A stretch of 64,000 nucleotides of DNA from Flammeovirga pacifica (lineage in GTDB: Bacteria; Bacteroidota; Bacteroidia; Cytophagales; Flammeovirgaceae), in the NCBI RefSeq assembly GCF_000807855.2, contig NZ_JRYR02000002.1, forward strand, positions 1,331,429 through 1,395,428, written 5' to 3'. The first letter of the stretch is position 1. Each line of letters opens with the position of its first letter. A model generated the notes under the pieces. The model had not been told where the DNA came from, ran no database searches, and saw only the letters and a list, made by a program, of their open reading frames with translations. Both the position numbers and the translations under genes were made by a program. Below are positions 1 to 8,596 of this stretch, in pieces.

Positions 1-100
1 ACTTTTTTTAAACCATTTTTATCATTAATGGTATAAGTTATACATTATTTCTAATTACTTGAATCTCCAAGAAAAGAATCCTTATTAATTATCATTGGTT

Positions 101-790
101 TTAAGTAGCTGCAATCACAGGAACGATCATGATTATTGTTAAAGCCGCTATAATAGATTCATGAATTTCTTTTATCAATGTACTTGTCTCATCGGCAAAT
201 TGGTAATTTTTAATGATAGCCTTAATTTCTTTCTTCTTTTCTTTGGCTACTTTTTTACCGTAAACCTCTTTATTAAGACTACATGCATTCACCAAACTAA
301 TCAGCATTATATCATTATTATCAGGGGATTGCTCTTCTTGTATGATATCCATTAATCTCTTTCGGATTACATTTTCTGGAATTTCATTTTTAGTGGGATA
401 TTTATTATTACTAAAAATCCATAAGATCTTATCTTCTTTTTCTTCGAGGATATTTAAACCTATCAATTTGTTTAAGCTATGCTTTCTTAAACTCTTTTCA
501 CGTTGTCCTAATTTATCTATCCAAGTTTTTACCTTTCTTTCTTTTTTTGATTGGTCAATCATCTCAAGACATTTATCTAATGCAAGATCATTTACCTTTT
601 CCCTGTTGATTACTTTCACTCTCTCATTTTCAATGACGATTTTTCCTTTTAAAGTCAGATCATATAATGCTGCTCCTGCAAGACAATAGCCGAAAATAGA
701 ATAATCTGATACAAAAGTACCTTTATTGTCATCTATAGCTAATAACATTAGTTGGTCGAGTATACTTAATTTTTGAGTTGTGTTGTGCAT
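101..790 (-). CDS. GPP34 (GOLPH3/Vps74-like) family protein
   Basis: The N-terminus (LSILDQLMLLAIDD, then a YCLAGAALYDL stretch and a GKIVI strand) matches the bacterial GPP34 family, related to eukaryotic GOLPH3, which binds phosphoinositides on Golgi membranes; the bacterial role is unknown. The middle is a lysine/glutamate-rich helical region with a second winged-helix-like element (LRKHSLNKLIGLNILEEKED), and the last ~18 residues are hydrophobic (IIAALTIIMIVPVIAAT), which could contact membrane. An in-frame ATG lies further upstream at 838, but those codons sit inside a perfect hairpin (822-841), so I start at the ATG at 790, directly before the conserved domain and after an A-rich stretch. 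There is no signal peptide, so it should be cytoplasmic. The gene stands alone. The family call is good; the function is unknown. Confidence 0.8.
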   Translation of the reverse strand: MHNTTQKLSILDQLMLLAIDDNKGTFVSDYSIFGYCLAGAALYDLTLKGKIVIENERVKVINREKVNDLALDKCLEMIDQSKKERKVKTWIDKLGQREKSLRKHSLNKLIGLNILEEKEDKILWIFSNNKYPTKNEIPENVIRKRLMDIIQEEQSPDNNDIMLISLVNACSLNKEVYGKKVAKEKKKEIKAIIKNYQFADETSTLIKEIHESIIAALTIIMIVPVIAAT

Positions 791-821
791 TTTTTCTGTT
801 AGTGTTTTGGTATTTCTATAA

Positions 822-847
822 CCCATGACAAAAGTCATGGGCTTTTT
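822..847. terminator. Perfect 8-bp hairpin before the GPP34 gene
   Basis: CCCATGAC (822-829), loop AAAA, GTCATGGG (834-841), then CTTTTT on the plus strand. In minus-strand transcription it falls between the small coiled-coil gene and the GPP34 gene, with only a short TTAT after the stem, so it is a weak terminator or leader element in that direction. It argues against using the upstream ATG at 838 as the GPP34 start. Confidence 0.45.
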
Positions 848-863
848 ATGTAATACAATATTT

Positions 864-1022
864 TTACCCTTTCAAGATCTTTATCTTCTCTTCCAACTCC
901 TTTGCTATTTTCACAAATTTCTGTTGCTTTTTTAAGGAAGGTAAAGTCTCATTATCCAAGGATTTTAGATGTTTCTCGTACTCCTTTTCTAACTCTTCTA
1001 ATTGCTCTTTTTTTGATTTCAT
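864..1022 (-). CDS. Small coiled-coil protein, function unknown
   Basis: This is a 52-residue, highly charged protein beginning MKSKKEQLEELEKEYEKHL and ending in KELEEKIKILKG. The heptad-like spacing of Leu/Ile among Lys and Glu predicts one or two short coiled-coil helices. An upstream TTG would add ten residues, but the ATG at 1022 is the more natural start. There is no signal peptide, transmembrane segment or cysteine. It lies 73 bases upstream of the GPP34 start on the same strand, with a hairpin between them. I do not recognise a family. The biased but sensible composition and clean reading frame make it a probable real gene. Confidence 0.5.
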   Translation of the reverse strand: MKSKKEQLEELEKEYEKHLKSLDNETLPSLKKQQKFVKIAKELEEKIKILKG

Positions 1023-1147
1023 ATGTATTCTTAAATTATCTTTCTTTCCCAACCAAATTAAGAACTAAAGTTGTATAATTGAAATTCTACTACGAATACC
1101 TTCTTAATTCATAAAAAAGAAATTATCTAATTGAATGAGGTTTTTAC

Positions 1148-2590
1148 TCACCTCCTCTTCGCAGGAGGCAAATTAGAATATCCCACCGAACAAGGGTTTA
1201 AATCTCGGCAATTCCAGTCCATCTCCTTAGGTAGTGTTTTCCATGGGTTACCAAACCAATAAAAACAAAGACGCTCTCCTAAATTGGCGAAGCTACGAGG
1301 AACTGTTGTTAGTCTATTATACTGTATATCTACTGTTTGTAGGTTTCTACAATAACCTAAAGAATCTGGTAATGATTTTAAATCTGTATCTGTTACTGTA
1401 AAGGACTTTAGATTATTCCAATTTTTTTGTGGCTGGGGGTTCCTCATTGAATCAAAATAACCACCTTTTATGTTTAATTCTTCCAAAGTAGTGAGATCAT
1501 AAATAAACTCTGGAAATTCTTTAATTTTTGTGTCATATAATTTTATATACTTTAAGGGTAATTGATTGTATTCGATTGGAAACTGATAATCTCTAAAATT
1601 AGCCTCATGAATATATAAATACTCCAAATTGGTTTGACTCAAAGATTTGGGTAGGTATTTAAGTTTTGGGTTTTCTATTCTTAGAGTATGGAGTCGAGTG
1701 AGGTTGCTCATTCCATCTGATAAACTATCAAACCCACCATTCTCCCCACAATCAATTTCTAGATAGCCTAGGCTATCCATCCCATTAATGCATTCTGGAT
1801 ATTCGTTTATTATACCACTCAATTCAAATAAAATAACATTTTTACAATTTGATAAAGAAATGGGTAAATCTATTTTTGACTTTGAATAGATATATAATAT
1901 CTCTAATTCCGTATAGTTTTGAAAAGAATTAGGAAGACTTGTGAGAGAATCTGAATAGATCTTTAATGTTTTCAGCTTTGAACAACCTTTTATCTCTTTT
2001 GGTAAAGTGTTCATTTTTACAGATATAACTAAATTTTCTAAATCTTTAAGATTACCTATTTCATTAGATACTGAGGGAACATCATTTGTTAATATCTCAA
2101 GCTCTTTTAATGACGTAAAATTATAGATTGCATTAGGTACACTTTTTATGCTATCTCCTTCAATATATAGCATTTGTAAAGTGTTTGAGTTCAATTGTTC
2201 AAAGGGAAAATTGTGTATTCGATCTAGGTTTAAATGTAGAGTTTCTAACTTTGATAAGTTGTCCATATTTTTGGGATAATAATCACAACCAAATAAAATT
2301 AATTCTTTTAAGTGTTTAAAATTTGAAATCTTTTCTACCGACTCCCTTGGATACATCTCATAATCTACTTTGAAGTCAAATAATTTTAATCGTACTAACT
2401 CCCCATTTAATACCTCAACTTCATTCTTTAATGAAGCAAAATCAATTGAAAAATAATTTAAATGATTATTGAACAATACTTTTAATTGTTCTTGATCTTC
2501 CTCAGATAAATCTAAAACTGTTTCCTCCTTTGTATTTAAATTACAACTTAATAAAACAGTTAATAAAAAATATAGTAGTTTACTTTTCAT
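1148..2590 (-). CDS. Leucine-rich-repeat lipoprotein (copy A)
   Basis: A 480-residue lipoprotein: the signal sequence ends in the lipobox LLSC (Cys16), so it should be lipid-anchored, probably in the outer membrane. From about residue 85 to 440 it has bacterial-type leucine-rich repeats of 21-25 residues (for example LKTLKIYSDSLTSLPNSF), forming a solenoid for protein or glycan binding. The C-terminal cap has conserved aromatics and cysteines (RLCFYWFGNPW, NCRDLNPCSVGY) and ends PPAKRR. It follows copy B by 54 bases on the same strand; both are 480 residues long. The N-terminal third differs from B while the C-terminal two thirds are close to identical in places. The last gene of the AAA/LysM-like/LRR operon. 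The ligand is unknown. Confidence 0.85.
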   Translation of the reverse strand: MKSKLLYFLLTVLLSCNLNTKEETVLDLSEEDQEQLKVLFNNHLNYFSIDFASLKNEVEVLNGELVRLKLFDFKVDYEMYPRESVEKISNFKHLKELILFGCDYYPKNMDNLSKLETLHLNLDRIHNFPFEQLNSNTLQMLYIEGDSIKSVPNAIYNFTSLKELEILTNDVPSVSNEIGNLKDLENLVISVKMNTLPKEIKGCSKLKTLKIYSDSLTSLPNSFQNYTELEILYIYSKSKIDLPISLSNCKNVILFELSGIINEYPECINGMDSLGYLEIDCGENGGFDSLSDGMSNLTRLHTLRIENPKLKYLPKSLSQTNLEYLYIHEANFRDYQFPIEYNQLPLKYIKLYDTKIKEFPEFIYDLTTLEELNIKGGYFDSMRNPQPQKNWNNLKSFTVTDTDLKSLPDSLGYCRNLQTVDIQYNRLTTVPRSFANLGERLCFYWFGNPWKTLPKEMDWNCRDLNPCSVGYSNLPPAKRR

Positions 2591-2644
2591 AGTGAAAAAT
2601 ATTAATCACTTTCATTATTAATTAAGTTATTCACCCTTCTCATT

Positions 2645-4087
2645 TCACCTCCTCTTGGCAGGAGGCAAATTAGAATATCCCACCGAACAAGGGTTTAAAT
2701 CTCGGCAATTCCAGTCCATCTCTTTAGGTAGAGTTTTCCATGGGTTACCAAACCAATAAAAACAAAGACGTTCTCCTAAATTGGCGAAGCTACGAGGAAC
2801 TGTTGTTAGTCTATTATGCTGTATATCTACTGTTTGTAGTTTTCTACAATAACCTAAAGAATCTGGTAGTGCACTTAATTCGGTACCAGATATAGTTAAA
2901 GACTTTAAATTATTCCAATTTTTTTGTGGTTGAGGATTCCTCATCGAATCAAAATAACCTCCAATAATTTTTATTTCTTCTATTGTTGTTAGATCGTAGA
3001 GAAACGGTGGAAATTCTCCAACCTTACTGGCAAATAATTCAATATGTTTTAACGGTAATTGATTGTATTCAATCGGAAACTTATAATTCTTCAATTTTGC
3101 TCCTCGAATTTCTAAGAACTCCAATTTGGTTTGACTCAAAGATTTTGGTAGGTATTTAAGTTTTGGGTTTTCTATTCTTAGAGTATGGAGTCGAGTGAGA
3201 TTGTTCATCCCATCTGATAAACTATCAAACCCACCATTCTCACCACAATCAATTTCTAGATTACCTAGACTATCCATCCCATTAATGCATTCCGGATATT
3301 CATTTATTATACCACTCAATTTGAATAAAATAACATTTTTACAATTTGATAAAGAAATGGGTAAATCTATTTTTGATTTTGAATAGATATACAACATTTT
3401 TAGTTCTGTAAAATTTTGAAATGCATCGGGAAGGCTTGTGAGAGAATCTGAACATATTTTTAATGTTTTAAGCTTTGAACAACTTTTTATCTCTTCAGGT
3501 AAAGTGTTTATTTTTCCTTCAATAAAAAGCTCTTCTACATTTTTAAAATTACTTATTTTAATAGACAACTTTTTAATTTCAGATGTTCTTATTATCAACT
3601 CTTTTAATGAAATTAAATCATAGATAGATTCTATTAATTTTGAGTCTTGTAAACTATCAACCTGTAACGTTTCAAGTCTTTTGTCCTTAAATTTTTCAAA
3701 TGGAAAATTGTTGAATTTTTTGAGATTTACTCTTAAATATTTTAAAGTTTTAATATTTTCTATCCCATTAGGATAATACTTTAAACCAAATAAATTTAAC
3801 TCTTGTAAATTAGTAAATGAACTAATTTCTTGAATACTGGTTGAGTCATAATGGATTTCACCATTATAAAATAAAGGAAAATATAGTCTTATTACTTTAT
3901 TGTCTTCTACTTTAATTAAATGATCTAATTCATTAAGTTCATATCCTGATAATTTTATGTAATTCAAATATAAATTTTCAAGTTTTTCTCTTACTTCAAT
4001 ATCCAAATTTTTAATTGTATTATCGTGATTTGAGCAAGCTATTGAAATAAACAAAACAGGTAATAGTTTAAAAAATATTTTTTTCAT
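2645..4087 (-). CDS. Leucine-rich-repeat lipoprotein (copy B)
   Basis: Paralogue of copy A with the same length and plan: signal peptide with lipobox SIAC (Cys18), an N-terminal region of about 90 residues, then leucine-rich repeats up to a C-terminal cap identical to that of copy A (ending PPAKRR). Runs such as SKIDLPISLSNCKNVILF and the whole C-terminal 60 residues match copy A almost exactly, whereas the first ~180 residues and a few inner repeats differ strongly. The start codon lies inside the end of the upstream 920-residue gene (20-base overlap), so translation is probably coupled to it. The likely role is surface or periplasmic binding; no enzymatic motif is visible. Confidence 0.85.
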   Translation of the reverse strand: MKKIFFKLLPVLFISIACSNHDNTIKNLDIEVREKLENLYLNYIKLSGYELNELDHLIKVEDNKVIRLYFPLFYNGEIHYDSTSIQEISSFTNLQELNLFGLKYYPNGIENIKTLKYLRVNLKKFNNFPFEKFKDKRLETLQVDSLQDSKLIESIYDLISLKELIIRTSEIKKLSIKISNFKNVEELFIEGKINTLPEEIKSCSKLKTLKICSDSLTSLPDAFQNFTELKMLYIYSKSKIDLPISLSNCKNVILFKLSGIINEYPECINGMDSLGNLEIDCGENGGFDSLSDGMNNLTRLHTLRIENPKLKYLPKSLSQTKLEFLEIRGAKLKNYKFPIEYNQLPLKHIELFASKVGEFPPFLYDLTTIEEIKIIGGYFDSMRNPQPQKNWNNLKSLTISGTELSALPDSLGYCRKLQTVDIQHNRLTTVPRSFANLGERLCFYWFGNPWKTLPKEMDWNCRDLNPCSVGYSNLPPAKRR

Positions 4088-6830
4088 AGTGGAAAATATT
4101 AAAATTATATTGTTCTCTGAGTTTATAAAAAATTGGAAAGAGGAAGTTTACAATTAATTCAGTTGGTGATCTAAATTTCTTAGCACCTATTGTTTTGTCT
4201 GTGAAATTATTTATGATAAAACTGCCCATATTAGTATGTTTCCCTACAGAATTTCCATTTAAAAACATAGGACCTGTACCATCCACATATCGCATCAAAA
4301 ACGATAGATCAATACCATTCATAAAGTTTATATTAACCATACCCCAAGTTACTTCTTGGTCATGAGGAATTTTACCACTATCCTTTAACTCTTCACCTTG
4401 ATGATAAGTATCTATCAACATTTCAATAAATGATATTCCTAACTCTTTAAGGTCTGAAGAGTATTTAGCATAAAACCTTTCCAATTCTTCTTTTGGAGCT
4501 TGGGTTCTTCTTTTATCATAACCTTCCCAATAATCTTTTTTAATGGCTATTGAATCATCTACTCTATTTGCATTAAAAGCATCCTGAGCCTCCTTCATTT
4601 TCATAAATCTCAATTCCCTTTCCTCAACAGGATCATTTTCATAGGTTAAACCATTGTAGATTTTACTTAAATACAATAGGTTTTTTTTGCCAATATAAAT
4701 ATCCGTTTTTGTTGTCCTACTGACGCTAAATTCTGTTTTACCATAATGACCCTGCCTTAGTAGTGCCGTATCTCTATCAAGTGCTAAAGATAAGCTGTCT
4801 TTGTATGTACCTAGTATACTGAGGTTTTCTAAATAGGTACCATGATCACCAATATGAAACTTGGCTTCAGCTCCAAAGGTTAAGAGTAATTTACCCTTTA
4901 CCTTATTTAGTGCATTTAATTTATTATAATTATCCATTAATACTTTTTGAGATCCCATCATTGAAGGAGTCGCCTTCGATGATTTAAAAAAAGTAGAAAG
5001 GTGAATTAATAATTTTATACCGTCCTTCTTCATCCATTCGATAGGATCTGAATAATTATTATCTTTAGAAATATTATTTCTCTCTAAGTAATTCATTGCC
5101 GTTCCTAGTTGTAATAAGGTCAATCTGGTAAGTGCAATCTCATTAGAGTTTAAATCTACCCTTAGTTGTAAATACTTTCCGTTATCATCTTTATTGTCGG
5201 AATTTACTATTTTTATGTATGAAAAGGTGACCACCAAATTGTCTATTTTAAAGGATGTTGATAGTTCAAAATTTGATTCTTCTTTGTTAATGAAATCTTG
5301 TGATTTATCATACAATTTTCCATTTCTATACTCTTGTACCCTATTGGTTTTGTGCCCTTTTTTAAACGCTAATATAAATTCTATTGATTTATCATTCGGT
5401 GTCTTTCCGCCTATCTTAAAATTAAAATTGTGAGTTAAAATATCGTATTTAATATGCTTCTTTCTCAGCTCATCCTGATGTTGAGGTTCTGATAAATAAT
5501 TATGCAAACTCTCTATATCATCTAACTCAGGATGCTGTGCAAAACAGTGAAGTAAATACACCGTAAAATGTTGAATAGAGTCAAAAGAATTTTTATTGCT
5601 GTTACTAAGCATATACCCTACACTTGTATTAAAAGAGCCTCCATTCCAAAGCGCAACATCAACTCCACCTTCTACCATTAAAGTATACATAAAGCTTACA
5701 TCAAAAGACCTATCGTCTCCTATCTCTGCGGATAAAGCAAAACCTACTCCCACTTCAAAATATAAATCAAATTTGATGTGGCCATACATAAAAGTCAGCT
5801 TTGCCTCCACTTCACTCACCACTTCATTTTCCTTTTTGTTGTCTGTTATCTTTGGAAAACCTACCATCACTTGGCGAATCACTTCTTCCATTTTTTCAAA
5901 TGGATCAGTCTCATTGAATAAATCAATTTCTTGCTGAACAAAAGCAACCTTCCCCTTTTTTTTATCAATACCTTTCAGTGATAAAATATTGATAAAAATC
6001 TTTCTAGCAGTGCTCGACCAACTATTCAAAATGCTCACATCAATATGCTGCAGTAGATAGTTAAAATGAGATTGATACTTGGGGTTTTTACTTACAGTTG
6101 TATGATATAAAAAGCTATATTGTTCGTCTTCGTTGAGTAAATGTATTAGTTGATTTAAATTAAAAGGATCTTCGTTCTGACAGAACAATACTTGAAGTAA
6201 ATTTTGAGTAAGCGGAAAACCAGCTCCTTCTGCTTCTATAATATCATGAGTTGTTAGACCAAGTAGAAAATAATTTTGAGGTGAAAATAAAGTGACTTCA
6301 TTTTCTTTTTGTAGGGTCCTTGCTTTTGGTATTTGTAATTTTTGACTTCTCGAAAGTACAAAGGCCTCCCCAATTTTGATTCCATCTTCAGGTGTTGCCA
6401 TATGATGTAAAGCCCAAACAGGAAACACTTTAAAGTCTTCTACCCTGCCTAAATTAATCACTTCATTGGCCATCAAATGTTTTGTACCTTCTGTAGTCTT
6501 TATCAAAGACTGATTTTGATGTTGGACTACTCCTTCCCAAGTTGGGTTACTTTGTATCAGTTGGTCAACATCAAGATAATTATTGAGATAAATTCTGTAA
6601 AAACCTTGCCCAGGAACAACCTTATATTGTATGTACCCTGTCGATTCATCAAAAAAATACTTTCCTGCATCTGCATCGGGTGTTACTCTTTCGTAATTAA
6701 AATCTACTAAAGAGGCCTCATAGTTTTTTTCTAGTGCAATCAACTGTGCTCTTTTTTCAGGTGTCATTTCAAATGGTTTTTCCTTTGAAACCGATCCTGA
6801 TTTTTTCTTCTTTATTTGTTCTAGTAGCAT
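4068..6830 (-). CDS. Large protein with LysM-like segment, partner of AAA+ ATPase
   Basis: 920 residues with no signal peptide and a basic, lysine-rich N-terminus. Around residues 68-110 the pattern YKVVPGQGFYRIYLNNYLD followed by VDQLIQSNP resembles a LysM fold, as found in phage-like baseplate and contractile-injection proteins. The middle (about 350-420) contains alternating glycine-rich and hydrophobic strands (FEVGVGFALSAEIG; MVEGGVDVALWNGG) that look like beta-structure. The C-terminal third is helical and charged. I know no enzyme motif for it. It begins 10 bases after the ATPase stop and its end overlaps copy B of the LRR lipoprotein, so it is in the same operon and probably a substrate or partner of the ATPase. 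The final residues (EKNIF) are read from DNA that is also the LRR leader. Function unknown. Confidence 0.75.
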   Translation of the reverse strand: MLLEQIKKKKSGSVSKEKPFEMTPEKRAQLIALEKNYEASLVDFNYERVTPDADAGKYFFDESTGYIQYKVVPGQGFYRIYLNNYLDVDQLIQSNPTWEGVVQHQNQSLIKTTEGTKHLMANEVINLGRVEDFKVFPVWALHHMATPEDGIKIGEAFVLSRSQKLQIPKARTLQKENEVTLFSPQNYFLLGLTTHDIIEAEGAGFPLTQNLLQVLFCQNEDPFNLNQLIHLLNEDEQYSFLYHTTVSKNPKYQSHFNYLLQHIDVSILNSWSSTARKIFINILSLKGIDKKKGKVAFVQQEIDLFNETDPFEKMEEVIRQVMVGFPKITDNKKENEVVSEVEAKLTFMYGHIKFDLYFEVGVGFALSAEIGDDRSFDVSFMYTLMVEGGVDVALWNGGSFNTSVGYMLSNSNKNSFDSIQHFTVYLLHCFAQHPELDDIESLHNYLSEPQHQDELRKKHIKYDILTHNFNFKIGGKTPNDKSIEFILAFKKGHKTNRVQEYRNGKLYDKSQDFINKEESNFELSTSFKIDNLVVTFSYIKIVNSDNKDDNGKYLQLRVDLNSNEIALTRLTLLQLGTAMNYLERNNISKDNNYSDPIEWMKKDGIKLLIHLSTFFKSSKATPSMMGSQKVLMDNYNKLNALNKVKGKLLLTFGAEAKFHIGDHGTYLENLSILGTYKDSLSLALDRDTALLRQGHYGKTEFSVSRTTKTDIYIGKKNLLYLSKIYNGLTYENDPVEERELRFMKMKEAQDAFNANRVDDSIAIKKDYWEGYDKRRTQAPKEELERFYAKYSSDLKELGISFIEMLIDTYHQGEELKDSGKIPHDQEVTWGMVNINFMNGIDLSFLMRYVDGTGPMFLNGNSVGKHTNMGSFIINNFTDKTIGAKKFRSPTELIVNFLFPIFYKLREQYNFNIFHYEKNIF

Positions 6831-6840
6831 GCCTTATTCT

Positions 6841-8283
6841 TTACATTCTTGAACCTGTATGTACTGCCGATCTCCCTAAACGTTGTTCCATTAATATGGA
6901 TGGAGGGGCATCATCTCGGCATGCTTTAAACATGGAGTCTCTTTTTAAATACTCTTTCCTTAAGTATTCTAAAATAGTTTCTTCTTTAATCTCAGTTGTT
7001 CCATTATCAATACAATCAATAAGTACCTTCGACATTACTGCACTAATATTCGCCCCATTCACCTGATAATTATTGGCTAAATTATCCAATACATTCGCAG
7101 GTAAATTGTAGGGTGTAACAGTAGCGTTTTTCCATAATAAATAGCGTTCTTTGGCTTTTGGAAAGGTAAATTCGATCTCACTATTTATCCTTCTCAACAT
7201 TGCCTTATCAAATATTTTTCTGATATCTGTTACGTTGGTTGCCAATATCACTACTCCATCAAATTGTTCTACACGTTGTAATAAATAGGCCATTTCTTGA
7301 TTGGCATATTTGTCTTTCGCCTCTTTCAACTTCTCATCTCTCTTAGAAAAAATGGCATCCGCTTCATCAATAAATAAAATAGCTTCTTGACCGTGTAAAC
7401 GAGAAAATATTTTCTCCATTTCTTTCTCAAATTCTCCTACGTACTTAGAGATTACTCGAGATAAATCAAGTCTATATGTAGGCATTTTATATTCTAAGCC
7501 TATGGCTGATGCCGTTAATGATTTACCCGTTCCCGGAGCACCCGTAAATACATAAAGCTGACTTTTATTGATTTTTTTTCGAACTATGATGGGCAATTCA
7601 TTCCATTTTTTCCTCACCCTTAACCATTGTTGTAGCGCTTCTAATTCGGTTCGTGTTTTTTGAGGTAAAACGATATGTTTTAATAACATTTTGGGTGTCA
7701 TTAATTGTGCAGGAAAGCGTTCTCCTTGATCCAATCTGGGTGGATCGCCTCCATTTAAATGATGTGCATATTGTTCTGAAACACGAACTATTTGATGTAC
7801 AACAGCTGTTAGCTTATCTTCTTTATTCTGATATGCCAATATTCCATATCGAAATAAAGGGTGATGTGATGACATAAAATACATCAACATCTCTTCTTTA
7901 TTTTGAGGATAAAACAGCTCTAAAAAAGTCTTTAAAGTTGGGATAAACCTTGTATTATTTTCTTCAAAAACACCTTGATATTGGACCAATACATCCAATT
8001 TATCCACATACTTAAAGAAAGAAGAGAAGGTCAAATGATGGTACTCCCAAGCATAAGCAAATAACAAAAATGTAAGGTCGTCTTTACTAAAACGATACTG
8101 CTTTGCCAGTTTTTGGAAATGAGTTTCGTAACTATCATCTAAAAAAGAATCAAGCTGAAAACCTTGATCATATTCTTGAGATTCTAATCTTTTTTGAATA
8201 AAACTAAAAAGTCCATTCATAAGTTTACGTAATTCTAAGGTGTGTAGCTTCCCCTCAGAAGTAGTTAGTATTTTGGTTGTCAT
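6841..8283 (-). CDS. AAA+ family ATPase
   Basis: A 480-residue AAA+ ATPase with Walker A GAPGTGKS (about 248-255), Walker B ILFIDEADA (302-310), sensor-1 Asn in ILATN (350) and an arginine finger in AMLRRI (364-365). The ~230-residue N-terminal part is helical, with a TFLLFAYAWEYHH segment resembling the N-terminal domain of ATPases from extracellular contractile injection clusters. Such ATPases remodel or disassemble a partner protein in the cytoplasm. A TTG 102 bases upstream would extend it, but ATG at 8283 is the better start. It is the first gene of a four-gene minus-strand operon; the next gene follows after 10 bases. No other injection-system component is in the window, so the link to such a system is inference. 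Confidence 0.88.
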   Translation of the reverse strand: MTTKILTTSEGKLHTLELRKLMNGLFSFIQKRLESQEYDQGFQLDSFLDDSYETHFQKLAKQYRFSKDDLTFLLFAYAWEYHHLTFSSFFKYVDKLDVLVQYQGVFEENNTRFIPTLKTFLELFYPQNKEEMLMYFMSSHHPLFRYGILAYQNKEDKLTAVVHQIVRVSEQYAHHLNGGDPPRLDQGERFPAQLMTPKMLLKHIVLPQKTRTELEALQQWLRVRKKWNELPIIVRKKINKSQLYVFTGAPGTGKSLTASAIGLEYKMPTYRLDLSRVISKYVGEFEKEMEKIFSRLHGQEAILFIDEADAIFSKRDEKLKEAKDKYANQEMAYLLQRVEQFDGVVILATNVTDIRKIFDKAMLRRINSEIEFTFPKAKERYLLWKNATVTPYNLPANVLDNLANNYQVNGANISAVMSKVLIDCIDNGTTEIKEETILEYLRKEYLKRDSMFKACRDDAPPSILMEQRLGRSAVHTGSRM

Positions 8284-8596
8284 AGTTTTTAAAAAATGAT
8301 TCGTTAGCAAGGAAAAAGTTAGCTTTTTGAGAACAGTCTTTTGCTTTGATTTGGCTAATTTATTGAAGTTGTGAAAGATATGCAAATATATTTATGTATC
8401 ACAAATTGCTTTCCATTTCACATCTACAATATTATATCACACAAAATCAAATATTTCTTGGCAAATACTACTACCTAATTTCATGCAATAGGGGTTTAAT
8501 GATACATTATTTTTCAAATGTATCTTTTTAGTATGCAACCTATATGCACTAATAAAATGGCTTTGAATTTAATCCTCCTCAAAAAATAGAAGGGAG
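8284..8596. other. Intergenic region upstream of the AAA+ operon
   Basis: About 310 bases containing the presumed minus-strand promoter of the ATPase operon. It holds one plus-strand hairpin, GATACATT (8501-8508) with AATGTATC (8517-8524), followed by TTTTTA. This looks like an intrinsic terminator facing right, although no plus-strand gene lies before it. I see no convincing ORF. Confidence 0.4.

Noticed and set aside
791-838. Upstream in-frame ATG of the GPP34 gene
   Set aside because: Its codons form one arm and the loop of a perfect hairpin (822-841), and the conserved domain starts right after the ATG at 790.
1151-1168. CCTCCT/AGGAGG hairpin at the end of each LRR gene
   Set aside because: It encodes the conserved PPAKRR tail; without a T-run it is not a terminator, and the SD-like AGGAGG has no start codon at usable distance for the next gene.
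8284-8385. TTG extension of the AAA+ ATPase
   Set aside because: The extra 34 residues are rich in Lys and Phe with no domain, and the ATG at 8283 fits the family better.
8501-8529. Small RNA ending at the plus-strand hairpin 8501-8524
   Set aside because: The hairpin and T-run look like a terminator, but I see no promoter or conserved structure upstream on that strand.
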